From positions 1,550,001 to 1,614,000 of the forward strand of contig PTFA01000195.1 of the NCBI GenBank assembly GCA_003342895.1: a stretch of 64,000 nucleotides of DNA, written 5' to 3'. The stretch's first letter is position 1; each line of letters begins with the position of its first letter. The notes under the pieces are model-generated. The model had not been told where the DNA came from, searched no databases, and saw only the letters and a program-made list of their open reading frames with translations. Of this stretch, positions 14,459 through 28,734 are shown piece by piece. Made by a program: the position numbers and the translations under genes. The DNA comes from Casuarius casuarius. Its lineage: Eukaryota > Chordata > Aves > Casuariiformes > Casuariidae.

Positions 14459-14959
14459 CTAATGATGATAAATCTGTCTGGAGATGAATGTTCGAGTGCA
14501 ACCTTCTTTCTATTCACAAAGTAGAAAAAGAAGAATTGCACCAAATTCTTTTATCATTGGAAAAGGGACGGCTGCAGGAGGCAGGTGATGACATTGTTTC
14601 TGTTGGTACAATTACAACCCTCTGATTTGTATTCAACAAAGACAGACACTACCAATGTTTATTTATAAATAAATAAATAGCCAGCCAAGTAAGTAAATTT
14701 TTTAAGCACAATCCAATTTTTTTGGATTCACAAGCCCACATACCCAAATCCAATCCCTTTACTTGAGTACCAGCCGCTCAAAAACCACAGCCACAGATGC
14801 AGCGCTACAGGCCTTTTAGAGACCAGAAATGATTTTTGGACAGTAATCTGGAGAAGCAGCAACTGTGGTGTTTGCAAGGATATTAGCAAGCAACAGTGTC
14901 CTGCCTTGCTTGCAGCATTGAAATTCCAACAGGAGATAAATCTGCTCTTCACCTGTCAT

Positions 14960-15900
14960 TGTGTAATTCCCTCCCTTGCTCATGTAGCATAGTAAACCAT
15001 TTATGCTCCCCCTTCATCCCCCCTCACTTTTAATTATGCATGCAGATGGGATAAGGGCTCGCTGTCCAAAGAGATTACTCTGAATAAATACTTTAATAAC
15101 AAGTCACCACAATTAAGGTAGGGAACAAAAACTTCTTCAATCTATACAATGGTGTTGAGTTACAGATTTCCTTAACATTTTTATGATCTAATCATTGCTT
15201 CTGGGCAAATTCATGTTGCAATCATTTTTGCCAATCACAGCTGCATAAATAACTCACTGCTTTGTTATTCCCTGTTATGACCCTGGCTTTTTTTTTTTTT
15301 CCCCCCCTCTTTCTTTCTTTCTTCTTCTGCTGGAGGAGGGGGGGACTTGCTGGGTTTTGGGGTTTTCTTTTGCTTTGCTTAAATAAAAAGCTAAACAGAG
15401 GGTGAGCAAAACATTTTAGGAAGGAAGGAATAGGAGGTTATTAAACCCCAGTGTTAAATTAATCAGGGGAGCTGCTGGAATACCTTTGCTCAGCACCTGG
15501 AAAAATGGGAGGATACAAACAATGGTCTAAACAAGCTAATTGCTTTCCAGAGTCAGACTGCCTGAAGCCTGAGCTGTTTTACATTTCACTTCATTTCGTC
15601 AGAGAGCACCAAAAGGCTGAAGTGATTTGTGGTGGTCTCAGGAGTCTCTGCCAGCTATGATGTATATAAAAGGAATTTTTTATTCCAGCTGTAACCATAG
15701 GCAGTAATGTTTATAGTAGGTGAACATATTAGCCTGGACGCAGGGCATGAATTTTACTCTAGAAAAAGCCAGTTCATTTATACAGCCTAAGAGTTAAATG
15801 TCGGTATTTGAAGACAAATTATAGGGAAATTCATTTAAACCCCTGTTATGTGGCAGAATATAAAAACAGACAGTCCTATCTTTATCAATTTTTACAGCCC
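14960..15900. promoter_or_regulatory. Candidate conserved noncoding/enhancer-like block
   Basis: No coding or repeat signal. The stretch has unusual texture: homeodomain-type TTTTAATTATGCATG at about 15030, TTAAATTAATCAGGG at about 15455, AACAATGG (SOX-like) at 15519 and a TATATAAAAG at 15663. Such blocks upstream of developmental genes are often deeply conserved. This is inference from appearance only. Confidence 0.25.
15288..15327. repeat. Pyrimidine tract T13-C7-(CTTT)n
   Basis: Forty pyrimidines in a row, followed by a G-rich patch near 15338. It lies within a stretch suspected to be conserved noncoding DNA. Confidence 0.9.
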
Positions 15901-17439
15901 TCTTAATTCACTTTGCTTTCAGTAACCCCTCTCCCACAAAACAGATTTCGCCCTCCTCTCCCTCCAGCTAGCATGCAGAATGAGTACCCTACGTGGCCTC
16001 GGGGTACACGAGTGATGGCCACGCACCTTCCCCCATTCATGCCAGTGTTAACACCAGCCCTATCTGAAAGCTAGGTGAGATTGCCCTCACTCCCAGCTTA
16101 ACACACAAGTGTACGATAAAAGAGATGCCCAAATTGCATTTTACAGACTGCAGAGCACTTGTGTACATGCCACTGCCACCTCTTACTTGCAGCTGCCAAA
16201 TTTAGTTACAATACAGCTTACAACATGACGTGGGACAGTAGCATTAGGAAGCACTGCATAGTTATGTGATCACAAGTGGGAAGGGCAATAGATAACATGA
16301 GCATGAATGGCAGCTGAGATGTCCCTGAAATTCTTTGTTAAGATACGGTCAGCACTATAACTGTGGTTAAAACTTCTTCTATTAGAAGATTAAAAACCTT
16401 GTTCATTCACACAGTCAAAATGGTTCACTATACCACCATATTTTTACAATCACCATAGCCTAAGAATAAGCAAAGCAAGGCTTTGGACTAAGTAACTAAA
16501 TGCGATGCTTCAAATAGGAAAAAAAATGTTCATTTTTTTGAAGGAACATGTAGCATAGTTCTAACGATGATAATTCTTCATCATGTGCTTGGTACATTTA
16601 CTGCAGCATACTTTAAGAAATAAGCTTTAATATTAGATCTTACTTTTCTGTTCTATTGAATCTTTGCTAAAAAGCAGCAAGATCATCTCCTTTTCTATGT
16701 ACAAGACAGGTAATATACAACACTGCCACAGAAATATTTAGGTCCTTCAGATATAATGGGGGCACACATGTACTACAGGAATAGAGTCTCTAGACAAATA
16801 CACAGCAAATAAGTATTTTCATAATCTGCTTTTAAGAAAAGCAGAAAATGTTATAAGGGTGAAAAAAATCTATAGGACAAGTCTTATAGATTCGCATTCC
16901 ACAGAAAGTGAAATGTGCCTAAGTGCTCAAATCAGGTATTTCTTTATGCGTACAGGAGCACAAACACTGGATTTACAAGATATTAGTTACCTGAGAGAAG
17001 TGGTGCTTTGCATTTCACAAAACTGTAGTTTTATGTCCAAGAAATACACATTTGAATGTATTCCAGTAACGTGTTTTATGCAGAGATTGTAAATGAGGTA
17101 GTAAGGTTGCAGGGTGGGGGAGAAACAGAAAAAAATCAAAATCAGAAATGCAAAGGTTAAGATTTCAACAGCCACATTTACATGCCATACTGTAAGTACT
17201 ATATATTTTATAGAATAAATTAGTTAACTTCATCACTGAATGTAAGTCACAGAATTAAGAGTTCATTTATGGCTCTTAAGAGATAATAACCTCACTGGAG
17301 ATGGAGCTGCCTTTGAGAAGAGGGACTGCTAGTGTGCCGTGGTGGCAGGCTTAGAGACTAGAAACTGATTTTCAGGGAGAGGAACATTCAACAGGAAACA
17401 AAGAGGGGTTTTTAGTTTGGGGTTTTCTGGGTGGGCAAG

Positions 17440-17700
17440 GTTTCACGAGGAAGCACAGCCAGCCTAATGCTCGGCTGCTGCAAAAGGCACGCTTTCACTC
17501 ATCCCTGGAAGTCTCACCGCCTCAATTTGCACCAGCTCTCGAGCTCTCTTAATCCCTCAGCGAGCTCAGTTATCCCGAGGGCTTAGCAAACTGAACCGGC
17601 AAACCGAGGGGTAAGTTGAGCACAAGAGCTGGCACGACGGAAGCAGAGGAAATGCATAGCCAGGAGACGGGGCCACCTCTCCCATCCATAGGGAGCCATC
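17440..17700. promoter_or_regulatory. CpG-enriched patch with donor motifs on both strands
   Basis: About a dozen CpGs fall in roughly 230 bp, against a background with almost none. Plus strand: CCGAGGG|GTAAGT at 17611. Minus strand: GAGGCG|GTGAGA at 17515, preceded by an open frame that can read RARELVQIEA in phase 0. It could be a promoter or first exon of the hinderin-like gene or an antisense RNA. The function is inferred. Confidence 0.3.
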
Positions 17701-18584
17701 TGGCAGGGTCCATCCACCTCGCAGAGTCTCAATCCTAAACTTCCTCCAGCCTCAGGACTATATTAAGTCTCATCTAAGACCACAGTTAACACCAACTGCT
17801 TCCTCATTGCTCCTCCCTTAAGTATTTTCGACCCTCCCATGAGCTGCAATAAGACAGACAGCTACAGTGCCTTGCTTTCCCAGAAACTGGGGGAAAAGAG
17901 AGGTGGAAGAAGTGATAAATCTCCAGCACACTCACTGACTTCTTGCAGTGTTCCCAGTGCAACATTTCCACAGCTTCTTTCACTCTAAGTAAAGCCCAGT
18001 TTCAGACCTAAGTCTGAAGTATTTTGGTTTAGAGCAAAAGAGCTACTTCCCAGAAACCTTTTGAATTCTACATATCAATCCCCATGCCTTGTTGTAGGCA
18101 GTGTTTGCTGCCACACAGCTTTACGGCAGTTCAAGTCCTCACTGTTGTGTTAATCTAGAATACAGGTTTGCAAATCTGGCCAGTTCAGTGGCCGGTGATG
18201 GCTATTCAGTGATGGCTAGCCATTTGCTGAAGTTCCGCCTCTTCTAAATCATATCAGAGAGAAAAAGATAAGCAGAGGAGTTTTTCTTTAAAGAGAAGCT
18301 TTTTAGCCTATATCATTCAAGAAGTAACATTTGCTTTTACCTCCATTTATTTTAAAGAAATCAAAAATAAAGCAGACTCTGACCATGGGAACTTTGGACT
18401 GGAAAAGGAAGCTTTACAGATGCTATTATCAAGGAAGGAGTACCCTACTAATGAGATTTTTTTGGCAATCAAACAAACAACAAGAGGCCTCGTTATATTT
18501 GCGGAGTGTTTGTGAGAACTCATCACCAAGTGTTTCATTCCTCAATGATTCGTCACAAGCGTTGCTGGGGAGGGCGTTAAGTGC

Positions 18585-18650
18585 TACTGTTCACATTTTG
18601 CAAACAGAGAAACTGTGGCACAGGGAGTCTTTGGGCACGTCTGTGCACAC
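18585..18650 (-). mobile_element. MIR core fragment
   Basis: CACATTTTGCAAACAGAGAA followed by ACTGTGGCACAGGGAG is a MIR core in reverse. It explains much of the open frame at 18331-18708. Confidence 0.5.
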
Positions 18651-19459
18651 AGGTGCAGCCCAGCGGTCCCACACTGCACGAGCCAGCTCCAGCCCAGAAG
18701 TCTGGTAGCTGGAGGGTAAGTTAGCACAGCTCAGGCACAGCACTAACACAAGCCAGAATCATCTTGCGTCTGATCCAGCTTACTGTGCAAGCTTGTCTGC
18801 ACTCGTCCATGCAGAAAGCCCTAAGAGGCTTTCCAAGGATCAAAAAGGATACCCAGGGTTGACTGGGATTCCTGCAGTCCCTGACTAGAGTTCTGACTTG
18901 GACCATCCTTTCATTCAGGGCTGCATACTCTGATCTATGTCCAGAAGAGAACAGTAGCTAAATCTCCATCTTCAAGAACATGATACTCCAGTCCCATCAG
19001 CCCCTACAGCCAATGAAAGTTCCTCTAGAGACTAAGAGTTATTACAGAGATGTGCAAAGCTGGATAAAGCAAGCAAAGGAAGGAAAAAGTCAAATAGGCA
19101 CAAGTTAGATTTAAAATTTAAGTAAGTCAATGATTTACATTTTGTGGTAGAGACGCAAGAAATCTTCAGGATATGATTTTGGCTCACGACGAAAAAAGCT
19201 TTTTGACATCTGCAATCATGATCTAGTAACCACCAAATACATGTTTTTTTTATCCCTGCTTGAGGGCACGCATCTAGAAAGCTGACTAGTTATCATACTG
19301 GCAGTCTCAGCAAAGACCAAGCTTTCTTCACTGCCCCAGGTAGTCCCTTCAAGACAAAGGCTGTGAGAAAACTGGAGCGAGGAGGAGAAGCTGAGGAAGC
19401 GTCACTGACCCTAGACTACTGAAGCTACTCTAGGCATTAAGAGAGAGGTCTTCACTTGC

Positions 19460-19498
19460 AAAAAGAAAAAAAAAAAAAAAGAAAAAAAGAAAAAAAAA
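19460..19498. repeat. A-rich tract
   Basis: Thirty-nine bases that are all A except four interspersed G. No retrocopy is evident next to it. Confidence 0.95.
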
Positions 19499-19617
19499 GT
19501 CTATTCAGGAAGACCTGAGCTTGCCTGCCTGGACTCCAAACTGTCCATGTATGAGCCAGCCCTATTCAAGAAGCTGAGCAGCCACAATAGCACAGCATCC
19601 TGCCCAATCTAATTTAC

Positions 19618-19726
19618 CTTGCCTTGATGGGGTTTATTACCTTGGCCGCAACATCGCACCACACCGTTTCCAGAGCGCAGCTGGACTGTGTCTGGCAACT
19701 TGAACAATGTCAAAGCACACTCACAT
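19618..19726 (-). CDS. Weak candidate exon (109 bp, phase 2 to 0)
   Basis: A minus-strand open stretch is bounded by TTCAAACAG and by GGCAAG|GTAAAT. It includes LFKLPDTVQLRSGNGVVRCC and carries several CpGs in a CpG-poor background. It would leave in phase 0, as the exon at 14192-14311 requires. The acceptor tract is poor, and the peptide does not look coiled-coil. It may simply be conserved noncoding DNA. Confidence 0.2.
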
Positions 19727-22700
19727 CTGTTTGAATAGACACTCTGTCTATAATTCTGGCACTTTATACTACAGCTTCCTACTGCACTGCTATAAGCCTT
19801 AAAATACCTTAGAAAATGTCTTAAAATGCTGCCACAACAGTAAGAAAGCTTTTCACTAAACTTAAGCAAAGGCAAAGACCCAACAGGGCTGGGTCTCGAA
19901 CTAATCCCATCTCTGTATCTACAAGCAAGGTTCAAGTGACATTTAAATGCTCATAATACAACCAAGAGATTCCAAGGGAAAAGAGTCTGAACTATCTGCC
20001 GAATCCCAAGGGCCCATGGCAGTCTCTTAGCAAACTCCAGTACAAGCAAATTCAGTCTTAAGTCAGACCCACGTTTTCCAGTGCATCATCCAAGCATATA
20101 TATGTACACACACACACCCACACCCCATTCCGATTTCTACCTGCAGGGTGTCTCTTCTTCCTAATCAAAGGAAGGCTTAAAATAATGCAACTTCAACTAC
20201 TTACATATGAAAACTCATATGAATAAACTGCTAGTATTAATGAATTAACATCTAAAAGGAACATTTTCAAATATAAACTAAGATAGTCTAAGCTCTTTAA
20301 CATTAAACAGCTATGTACTTCATTGGAACCTGACCCATATTTAAATACAAGTTATATATTAAAATTAACACATATACAGTCCTGTGTTTTCACGATCAGC
20401 TCATCTCAGAAAAGCAACGACAGGACTACATTTCTGAAATCAATCCAGGCACAGATCAAATTCAGCCCCAACATGTTTCTTCTGCCTTTAAAATTAAAGG
20501 AAAGAAAATAAATGGCTTGAACCTATGTGAATCATTGTTCTGTGAAAGGGTAAAGACTAGTAAGTTCTATGAAGGTTTATTATCTAAACTCTGAAGATGC
20601 TGCAAAGACTGAAGGTAATAAAATGTTTTATGAACAACTTCACTTCGCTCGTTCTTATATAACTGAGTTTATGTGGACTCTTTGGCACAGTGATGTTAAG
20701 AACCTGTAGGGAACTTTCTGCACATCCACTTTTCAATGTATTAAAGAAATCGTCTGGTGCAGGTCTGAACCTTATGAGCCTTCAATTCAAAACACAATCT
20801 CCTTGTGATCCAAAATCCTCAGGAAGCACATTTTTGAAAACATGATAAAGAAGCAAGTCACATACAATAAGATACAGTGATCTGCAATCTGAAGTCCAAC
20901 AGTTACATTTTAATTTACACTTGAATATTTTAATGTTTCTATCCAGTCAGTAAATTAACTCAAGATGTAAGAATGAAAAGGGAAGATACATAAGGAGATA
21001 GGTCACAAGGTCCACAAAAGTTAAGAACCTCACTTCTGTTTGAAGCATCAGCATTATGTTGTTTAATGCCACAGCTCTCAAATAAAGGAATTGCTTAATA
21101 CACTCCCATTCTGTTTGAAGGGAAATTAAATTTACATTCTTTGGGAATATGGTATTGTAATTAGTTCATGACTTGATTACACTTTGAAGTGAGCCAAGAA
21201 TGTATGGTGCATACAAATTAGTTAAGTTATGGTTAGCTACCTTAAGAAAAGCTACAGAGTTCATAACAAAGTTAGGGACAAAGCTAGGGCAGTCCTTTGG
21301 AGCTTTCAGGCAGCATATGTAAAATATCAAATTCAAATATATTCTCTGGACTTAACTGATGCCAGGTGGAAACAGAACTTTAAAAAAAATGCAGTTTCCT
21401 AAACAGCTGAATGAGTTGCTTTGGAAAAATAATCTTTCCTTCTCCGCCCATACCACCTGTACAGCAACTGTTAAAATAGAACCTAAAAAAGCAATAAAAG
21501 GCACAAGATTGCCTACCCTGGTTAAATTTGCCAATATGATTTATTCCTAGTACCTGTAATGTTTTTTATTTGTTTCTTTTATAGATAGGCTGAGTTTTAC
21601 ATCTACCAAGATGCTTTGTTCCATGCAGATGATGAAATTCCCAAGTTCACTTTAAACATACTGAAAAATATTGAGATGCACAACATAAATGTAGTGCATC
21701 TAAAACTGGCCAAACAAAATGATAACCAGTATGATTTAAAGAGAGCAAGGAAAGCATTTAAACCTAAGACTAATTCCCAACATAGCATATGAACTCAGAA
21801 GTCTCTATCATACTTCAAAAATGCAAAAGCAGTTTAGGGTATAGAATTTGATCCTATGTATTAAAAAAATACTTCCCACAGGATATGCCAATCAAACTGG
21901 ACAGCTTATCTGCCAAATTCTCTGGTTCAAAGGTGGGTAAGGACAAAAATATCACACGCCATCATATGCCAGCAGATGTGCCTGGATCAATAAATGCAAA
22001 TAGTATCTCAGAGCTTGCACTTTCCATTCCAAGTGGAAAACACTTCTCCAGCCTTACCTTCATTAATACAAACAAAAGAATACTTAAAAGTAAAGAAAGA
22101 AAAAAAAGAAAAGGTTCATATTACAGCCAGATTATGCTAACAACCTTTCCTAATGAAAAGGAAGAATACAATGCACACAAGACAAGTTATCCCACTACCC
22201 ATGCTATTGAAAACATGCCTTACCGTAAAAAAATGACCGCTAAGAACCTGACTGCAGAAAAACTATGAACCTGAATGCACCAAATACAGACCACTCAGAT
22301 CATCAAGTTACTGGTCCTGGCAAGTGCCATAACAGGACTTTACTTTTGGTTTAAGAACTGTGACAGCAGGAGATTTCCTCACCGACAAGAGTTTGTTCAG
22401 AACATATCTACTCCTTTTAGGGATGCTTTCCCAAAATCTAGAGCTATTTTCCAGGATCTAAAAATTTCCTTTGCCATTTTGTTAGATGGCAACTGTTAAG
22501 GAACTTATGTATTTGTCCATCAATTGGTAAGTGGAAGATATTTCTTATCGAAAAGAGAAGCCTGGAGATTTGTCCATACACAATTTCTGTGCAAAATAGT
22601 CCCAGTCTCTGAGCACACCATGACACATTTCATCACGTACAACAGAAAATAACCTCAACCTATGCTGTGTCAGAATATGAAGCCAAAAACAAGGTATTAC

Positions 22701-25266
22701 ACCTATCACCATCCACACAGAGAGTGCTATTTTTTCCTTTTACATATTTAGAGTGAAAAATTAAACAAATAAAAGGAAATAAAAGGAACACTGCATAATT
22801 TAGCTTTCATTTTCTATCAAATTGCTCATAATTGTAACCATAAAATGATAATATTCTACCATATGTGCATCTGCAAAGCCGACAAAAGCACTGGTCAGCC
22901 ACAGACCCAGGAAAAATGAACCTGATGCTCCATCTAGTGACCCTACTAGATATTACAGCTCTCTTAACTAAACTTGCAGAGAGGGCTAGTCAAATCTTGA
23001 GGATTGGTTTTGTTACACAGAGGTATCTAACATATCACTTTGAAACATGAAAATCAGCCGAGCAACCCTCCTGCTACCATTCCACCTCGAATTACCCTCC
23101 CCTCCATCCACGCATTCAGTCACAGCATTACTTTAAACACCTATCGTTGGAAATACTTGCTGTTTCATTCGCAGGCCTTTGTGAGAATTAAAAATCTTTT
23201 TCAGTAGTCACTATTACTCTTTACAGTAAAGCTATTTGTCATGCCAATACCACCTGATATTAAAACAGCCATGTTCTTTAATTTGACAACAGAGCACCCT
23301 TCAGCAGCCTGGGGGGAGATACGGTGCTTTTAGGCTATGTGGGAACTGAGGCATCTGAGAAAGGATGCTCAGCCTGTTATGTTTAGACATAGTAAGAGGA
23401 GTTATTTAACAGGATGAAATGTGAGCTCAGAGTCAGATGCGTGGAGAAAAGGGGATGAAGAGGAAAAAGAGAAACTGAATATAAAACCTGAACCAATTGA
23501 AAGCAGAGCTACAGCATCTCCATCTCAATTAAAGAGCATGCGTAGTAAATCAAAAAGGTGTCTGCTTTGCAGAGAATGAAAATGTAAGATCACAAAACAT
23601 CAACTCATTTTATAATGAAGCTAATCAGGTTTGGTCTTGGTTACTATCAGAATGGGGATCGCCTGAGAATATGCAGCAGTGTCTGTCTTGTTGCTTCCTT
23701 GCAGGAAACAATCAATCATTACTCTCAATTTTATATACTTGATGTCTCACACTGAACCTTTTTCTTATGTGCCTCAAATGGGAATAATGCTGACAGAGAA
23801 AAGCGGACTCTCTTTCAACGAAGTGGGCAGCTCCCACTGCTCTCACAAGGAGAGACTCCTAGTTCAGATCCTTAGTGGAAAGGAAACCAGACCAGTGTGG
23901 GTAATTCTTTTGTTTGCTTCTTCCTCGTGTGGTTGCCTCTATCTTACACAATCTACATCAGGCTTGGCTATGCCAATTTTTTTTTTTTTTCCAAATAAGA
24001 ACAGCAGCAAGTAGATTTTAATCTGAGTATCTGCAAATGGTGCAAGTGGCAAGATGAAAATCTGTAAATGTTGCTGGACCAACATAGCAAAAAAATAAAA
24101 AAATAAAACAAATCAACAAGCCAAGAAATCTTGCTCTTCTCATGGAACTGCCCTGAGTGTTACAACTACAACAGCACAGACAATGTAAAAAATCACAGCT
24201 CATTCTAGATATTTTTTTTTCTTTTAAAACTATTGCTATTTTGACAGTCTTTCTAACCTTGTTAGAATGCAATCTGTTTGCAGCAGTGTTGACGAGAGAA
24301 ATGCAATGCTGCTTTTCCAAAAAGGTAGCTGAGGTCAAATCAAGTTTGGTACAAGCATTAATACTCATTTTAGAAGGTGTTCTCCCAACCCCAAAAGTTG
24401 GAGTCTTCTGTGTCAGAATGCTGCAAAGATTGTCTCCTCCATCACATGTGCTGCACACATCTCTAATTAGATAAAGATTTCAGAATGGCATCAAAGGCCT
24501 CAAAGTTAGTCCTTTCTTGTAAAAAACTGGCCTTAAACATACCAAACTGAAAAGCACTGGTTACACTGAACTGAAGCCAGTGAAGAAAAGATTTAATAAC
24601 AGCCTCATTATAAGGTTCATTGTTGTAGGACTATTTAATATACAAGATTAACACATCTTATCTCCCACTTTCACTGAAACCTATTATACCCCTCATTAAT
24701 ACATGCACATTTCTACATCATTTACAGCACTATGGTCTCAAATAGCATTGTCTGAAACGGGGTGTGTTCTGCTGCTTTTTCCTGGTGGTGGTCTCTTTTT
24801 GCAATAACTGTATTCTAAAATATGCCTCATAGCTCAAAATGGAAGACATTGCTAGGTAAACTAAACCGGGATGTTTAAAACTTAAATAAATTAAAAATAA
24901 AAATCACTTGTTTTGCCTTCAGTCTGGTTTTGACTTCTTGATTTCAGTTCCCTCACACCCAGACCAAAAGGCGACACATCCACATATTGTAAGATAGAAA
25001 ACCTCTACCTTCCAAATCTAAAGAATTATAATATTCTTTTGTCTTTCCAATTCAAAAATTTAGAAGTAGTTAAAGTGAAGAAATGGAATCAAGAGACAGC
25101 TCCTCAGATTAACAAATATTTTAAACTTCTTGGAATCCAGATCATTGGGAAAGAGAAGGAAGCTGCATTATGCAAACAATACACATGGTCCAAGGCTAAA
25201 TACATTTGCATCTGCAAACATAACAGGACAGACCAGCACAATGTGCCTTAATATTATATAGGAATT

Positions 25267-25285
25267 AAAAAAAAAAAAAAAAAAA
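25267..25285. repeat. A19 homopolymer
   Basis: Nineteen A, followed after 10 bases by another A-rich run. No preceding gene-like sequence suggests a retrocopy. Confidence 0.95.
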
Positions 25286-25769
25286 TCAGATAAAGAAAAA
25301 AAACCAAACCAAAAGAGACCTGACATGATTCTACTGGGAAGTATCCATAGCAAAGACTAACTTCCAGGAGCCCAATGCACAACTCCTAAAACTTTGTTAT
25401 TCAAGGAGAAGATGCTTACTCTGGCTTACTAGTTTTGTATTAGAAAGAGAGTCTTGCCAGGAAAGGCCTATTTCCATAGTGACAGCAACCAATTGACATT
25501 TACTTTAGACATTCTGCAAGTTTACGTGCCCTCAGGTAAAAACAAATTTCATGAGCTCTGGAAGTGCAGTCTCCTGGAAGGAGAACAACGCCTCTCTGAT
25601 CCTTATATAGTCATGTTTATTATCCCAGAAGAATAGCTAGCATTCTGTAGGACTTCTCAGCTTCTCACAGGGCATGCTAAGATATCCATCTGGATGTGCA
25701 TGAGCCAGAGAAGTCTGACACACCAGTGGGGAAGAGAGAGAACCCCTTCTCTATAACTACAATATTTCC

Positions 25770-25814
25770 NNNNNNNNNNNNNNNNNNNNNNNNNNNNNNN
25801 NNNNNNNNNNNNNN
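25770..25814. other. Assembly gap (45 N)
   Basis: Forty-five unknown bases flanked by CC on the left and CCCCCC on the right, which suggests a C-rich tract was not resolved. Confidence 0.99.
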
Positions 25815-28734
25815 CCCCCCAATAGAGTCCTCCATTCCTCTTAAAGAAACACATATAAGTGTTAGCCTTCCAGACATCAATTCTGGAGGCCCTTTACTTC
25901 AGGAGATAACAATTTTGAAATCTAAACTCCGAAGTGCCAAGCAGAAGAAAAAAAAAGTCTGAAAAGAGTTTGCATAGAGACAGTTACTGGCAGCAAGGAA
26001 ATGAGACTTTCAGATCTCTCTCTCTCTCACTGGGTTAATATTTGAGTAAGCAAATAGCTCTTTCATAAATTCTTTAGTTATTGGATACGGTCAGAATCAC
26101 AGTCAGATCCCTCCATGCAAAAAACCACTCTCTGTGAAGACCAAAAAAACCATTTTACGATCCAGGAGCTCTGCAGATAATGCAGGGCTCACAATGGATG
26201 CTTGGGAGATTTTAGTCAAGTCAGTTACTGAAAAGGGCCTCCTTGTAAAATACATTCGCAAGATTAAAATAAATTTATGAGCCATCTAACCAAAGACACT
26301 GGAGAGAAATGGGGGGGGGAATCAAGAAACAGTAAAAGTTCTTACACATTAGGGGAGTATAATAGTCAAAAAATAAGGAGTATTTTCCAGACCAAGAGGT
26401 CATCAAAGTATCCTTCTGCACCAAGGCATATGGGCATGTTTGTTTCTTCTCAACAAGCAGGAAAGAAAAACTAGTCTACGTGGACACCTTGTAAGGGCCC
26501 TATGTTAGAATTGTCTAGCTTTCAAATAGAGGGCCAGGAATAGGGAAAAAAACTGGAGAGCTTCTTTCCTTGCGGAAGTTGAAAAAAAACAAGACAGAAA
26601 ACTGTTCTGCATCAGTGAACTGGAATACAAAATCCCACAGGTTGCAACTGATACTTCTGCTAAAGCCAAGGCATAAAAGTATCAACATTCAGTAAGTGAG
26701 GTTTCCTCATTGGTAAACACTGGAGACCTTGGATGACTGATAGCCTCCACAGAATTAAATTTTGAATTGCAGGATTAATTTAGAAGCCAATACTGCAGCA
26801 TGGCTGCTCAATACCTTTTCTTAATTTCAAGAGATCAAGGAAACACCAATGCTTTTTACATCTCAAATGGAAACTTGGTTAATAGCTAGGAAGTTCCATC
26901 ATTGCAGTATCTGAGTAGCTCACAAGTATCAATGGATTTATTGTCCTCATCCTTGTATATTCATTTTACAATGGAGGACACAATGCATAAAGGGAAAGCT
27001 GAGCTACAAAGGCGGTGGTTTTCACAGAAATCTGTGCAGTGCAGGTAAAATTCATGCATCTTGGACAAAATGCTTCCATAAGAGCTTCTAATGCTATTAT
27101 TTCAGGACAATTTTCTGAACTTCTGTGCTCCCTAATGGTAACGCAGCTTTGAGGTCAGTCTCCCTAATAGTCTGGTCTGTAGCTAGACCAGAAAAAGGAG
27201 GAAACTGTGTTTACAGTTTGCACCAGTAAGGCATTTCATATATTCCCTTCCTCCTCTGGCCAAGGACGATGGTGAGAGAGAACTGATGCAAGATAAGGTC
27301 AAAAATTAAAAGTAGTAATGGCATCATAACACATCTGCCTCTAAAGAGAGAGGGGAAAAGACAGCACCAAAACATCTTCAGATCTGACAGGTAGCTCTGC
27401 TACCAATCTGCATTAGCAGGTGAGATATATCACTCCATGACAACCAACAGAAATAAAAAAGCTTAATGCAACTGCAAGTGTTTTAAGTGATTTCTGTCTA
27501 TCATGCAACAGGAGACGACAAACAGTTCTAACAAAATATGGGGAGATTTTTCTCCCCAGAGCTGAAAAGCTTTAAAATTAGCACTTTGTGTGTGCTTGTT
27601 CTTTTAATGCCTGCATTTATTAAGGAGCAAAACAACCATGCATCTGAAATGCCAAAGAAATATGGATCCATAAATAATGCCACATTCCTATTCACACCTA
27701 ATCTAAATATTTATGTAGTAATTTACCAGCAAAAGATGCAAACTATTTTTTTAATGTTGGATTGTATTAAAGGTTAACCACACGACATGTTTTATTATGA
27801 GGCTCTGAATTACGTTAAAGATAAGTTTTTGTTTTCAATGGAAGTTCTGGCACTGAAATGGATGGACACAGGCAAGGAAGTCTAGTCACTTGCCATAAAG
27901 ATGAATGCTGAAGTTCCGACTTCTTCAATTTTTTTTTTCAGTCTGCCTAGCCATAGACCAGGCAAATCAGCAGCATACTGATTACGGAAGGAAGGACTGT
28001 CTTCTTCACAACTAGAAGAGCTGGAAACATATTCACGAATGAGACTCAGTTCTTATAGCAAGATCAACAGTGCAGAATTTCACTCAGAAAAGTAGCCTCT
28101 ACTTAAATCAGCACCAATCAAAAAGGCGAATACTCTTGTTAGGAGAAATATTAGCCTTAACAGCAGAACTGCCCCAGTATAAATACATGTCCACTGATTT
28201 GGTCACATAAATGCTAGAAGTAGCCTCATCTTGTCAGTGATGTCAGGCTTCTCTTCCCCAGTACCTTCTGCAGAAATTCATGGACCACTCCTCACTCAGT
28301 CCTATAAAATCCAACTTTTCTTCTACTTCACATCCTGTTACAGTCATCATCACATATTTATGGTCTTAACTGTTCCTTTTGGTTGCTCCTTCAGCTCTCA
28401 CCTTCATGCCTACTGCTCCTAAAACCTTTTATATTAGACATAGTTTCCAACTTATCTTCCATTTTCTCTTCTACAAGTCTTTCTTTAGAGATATTAATTC
28501 TGCTGACTTGTTTCCAATTCTCTTGATCTCTATGTGATCTTTTATGCTGAATAGTTTCTTCATGTCATCACTTTCCTCAGATGTCAGACCTTTGAAGCTG
28601 ACTACAGCCTCAGTCAGGTAGGTAGGAATAGATGCAAAGTTTTTCTTGAGTTTTGTTTTTTCCATTAACAGAGTCCCTTCAGCCTTACACTCCACTAAAT
28701 AAGATCCACTCTTCTGTACATGTTTTGAGCCTAT

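Noticed and set aside
18331..18708. 125-codon plus-strand frame
   Set aside because: Overlaps a MIR core fragment, which explains part of it.
21885..22499. Two adjacent plus-strand frames (127 and 74 codons), the second with a hydrophobic helix
   Set aside because: Lys/Asn/Ser/Thr-rich as expected from A-rich DNA, and not linked by splice sites; the helix alone is weak evidence.
24018..24474. Overlapping open frames on both strands (146 and 105 codons)
   Set aside because: Mutual shadows in low-complexity sequence; neither has convincing splice sites.
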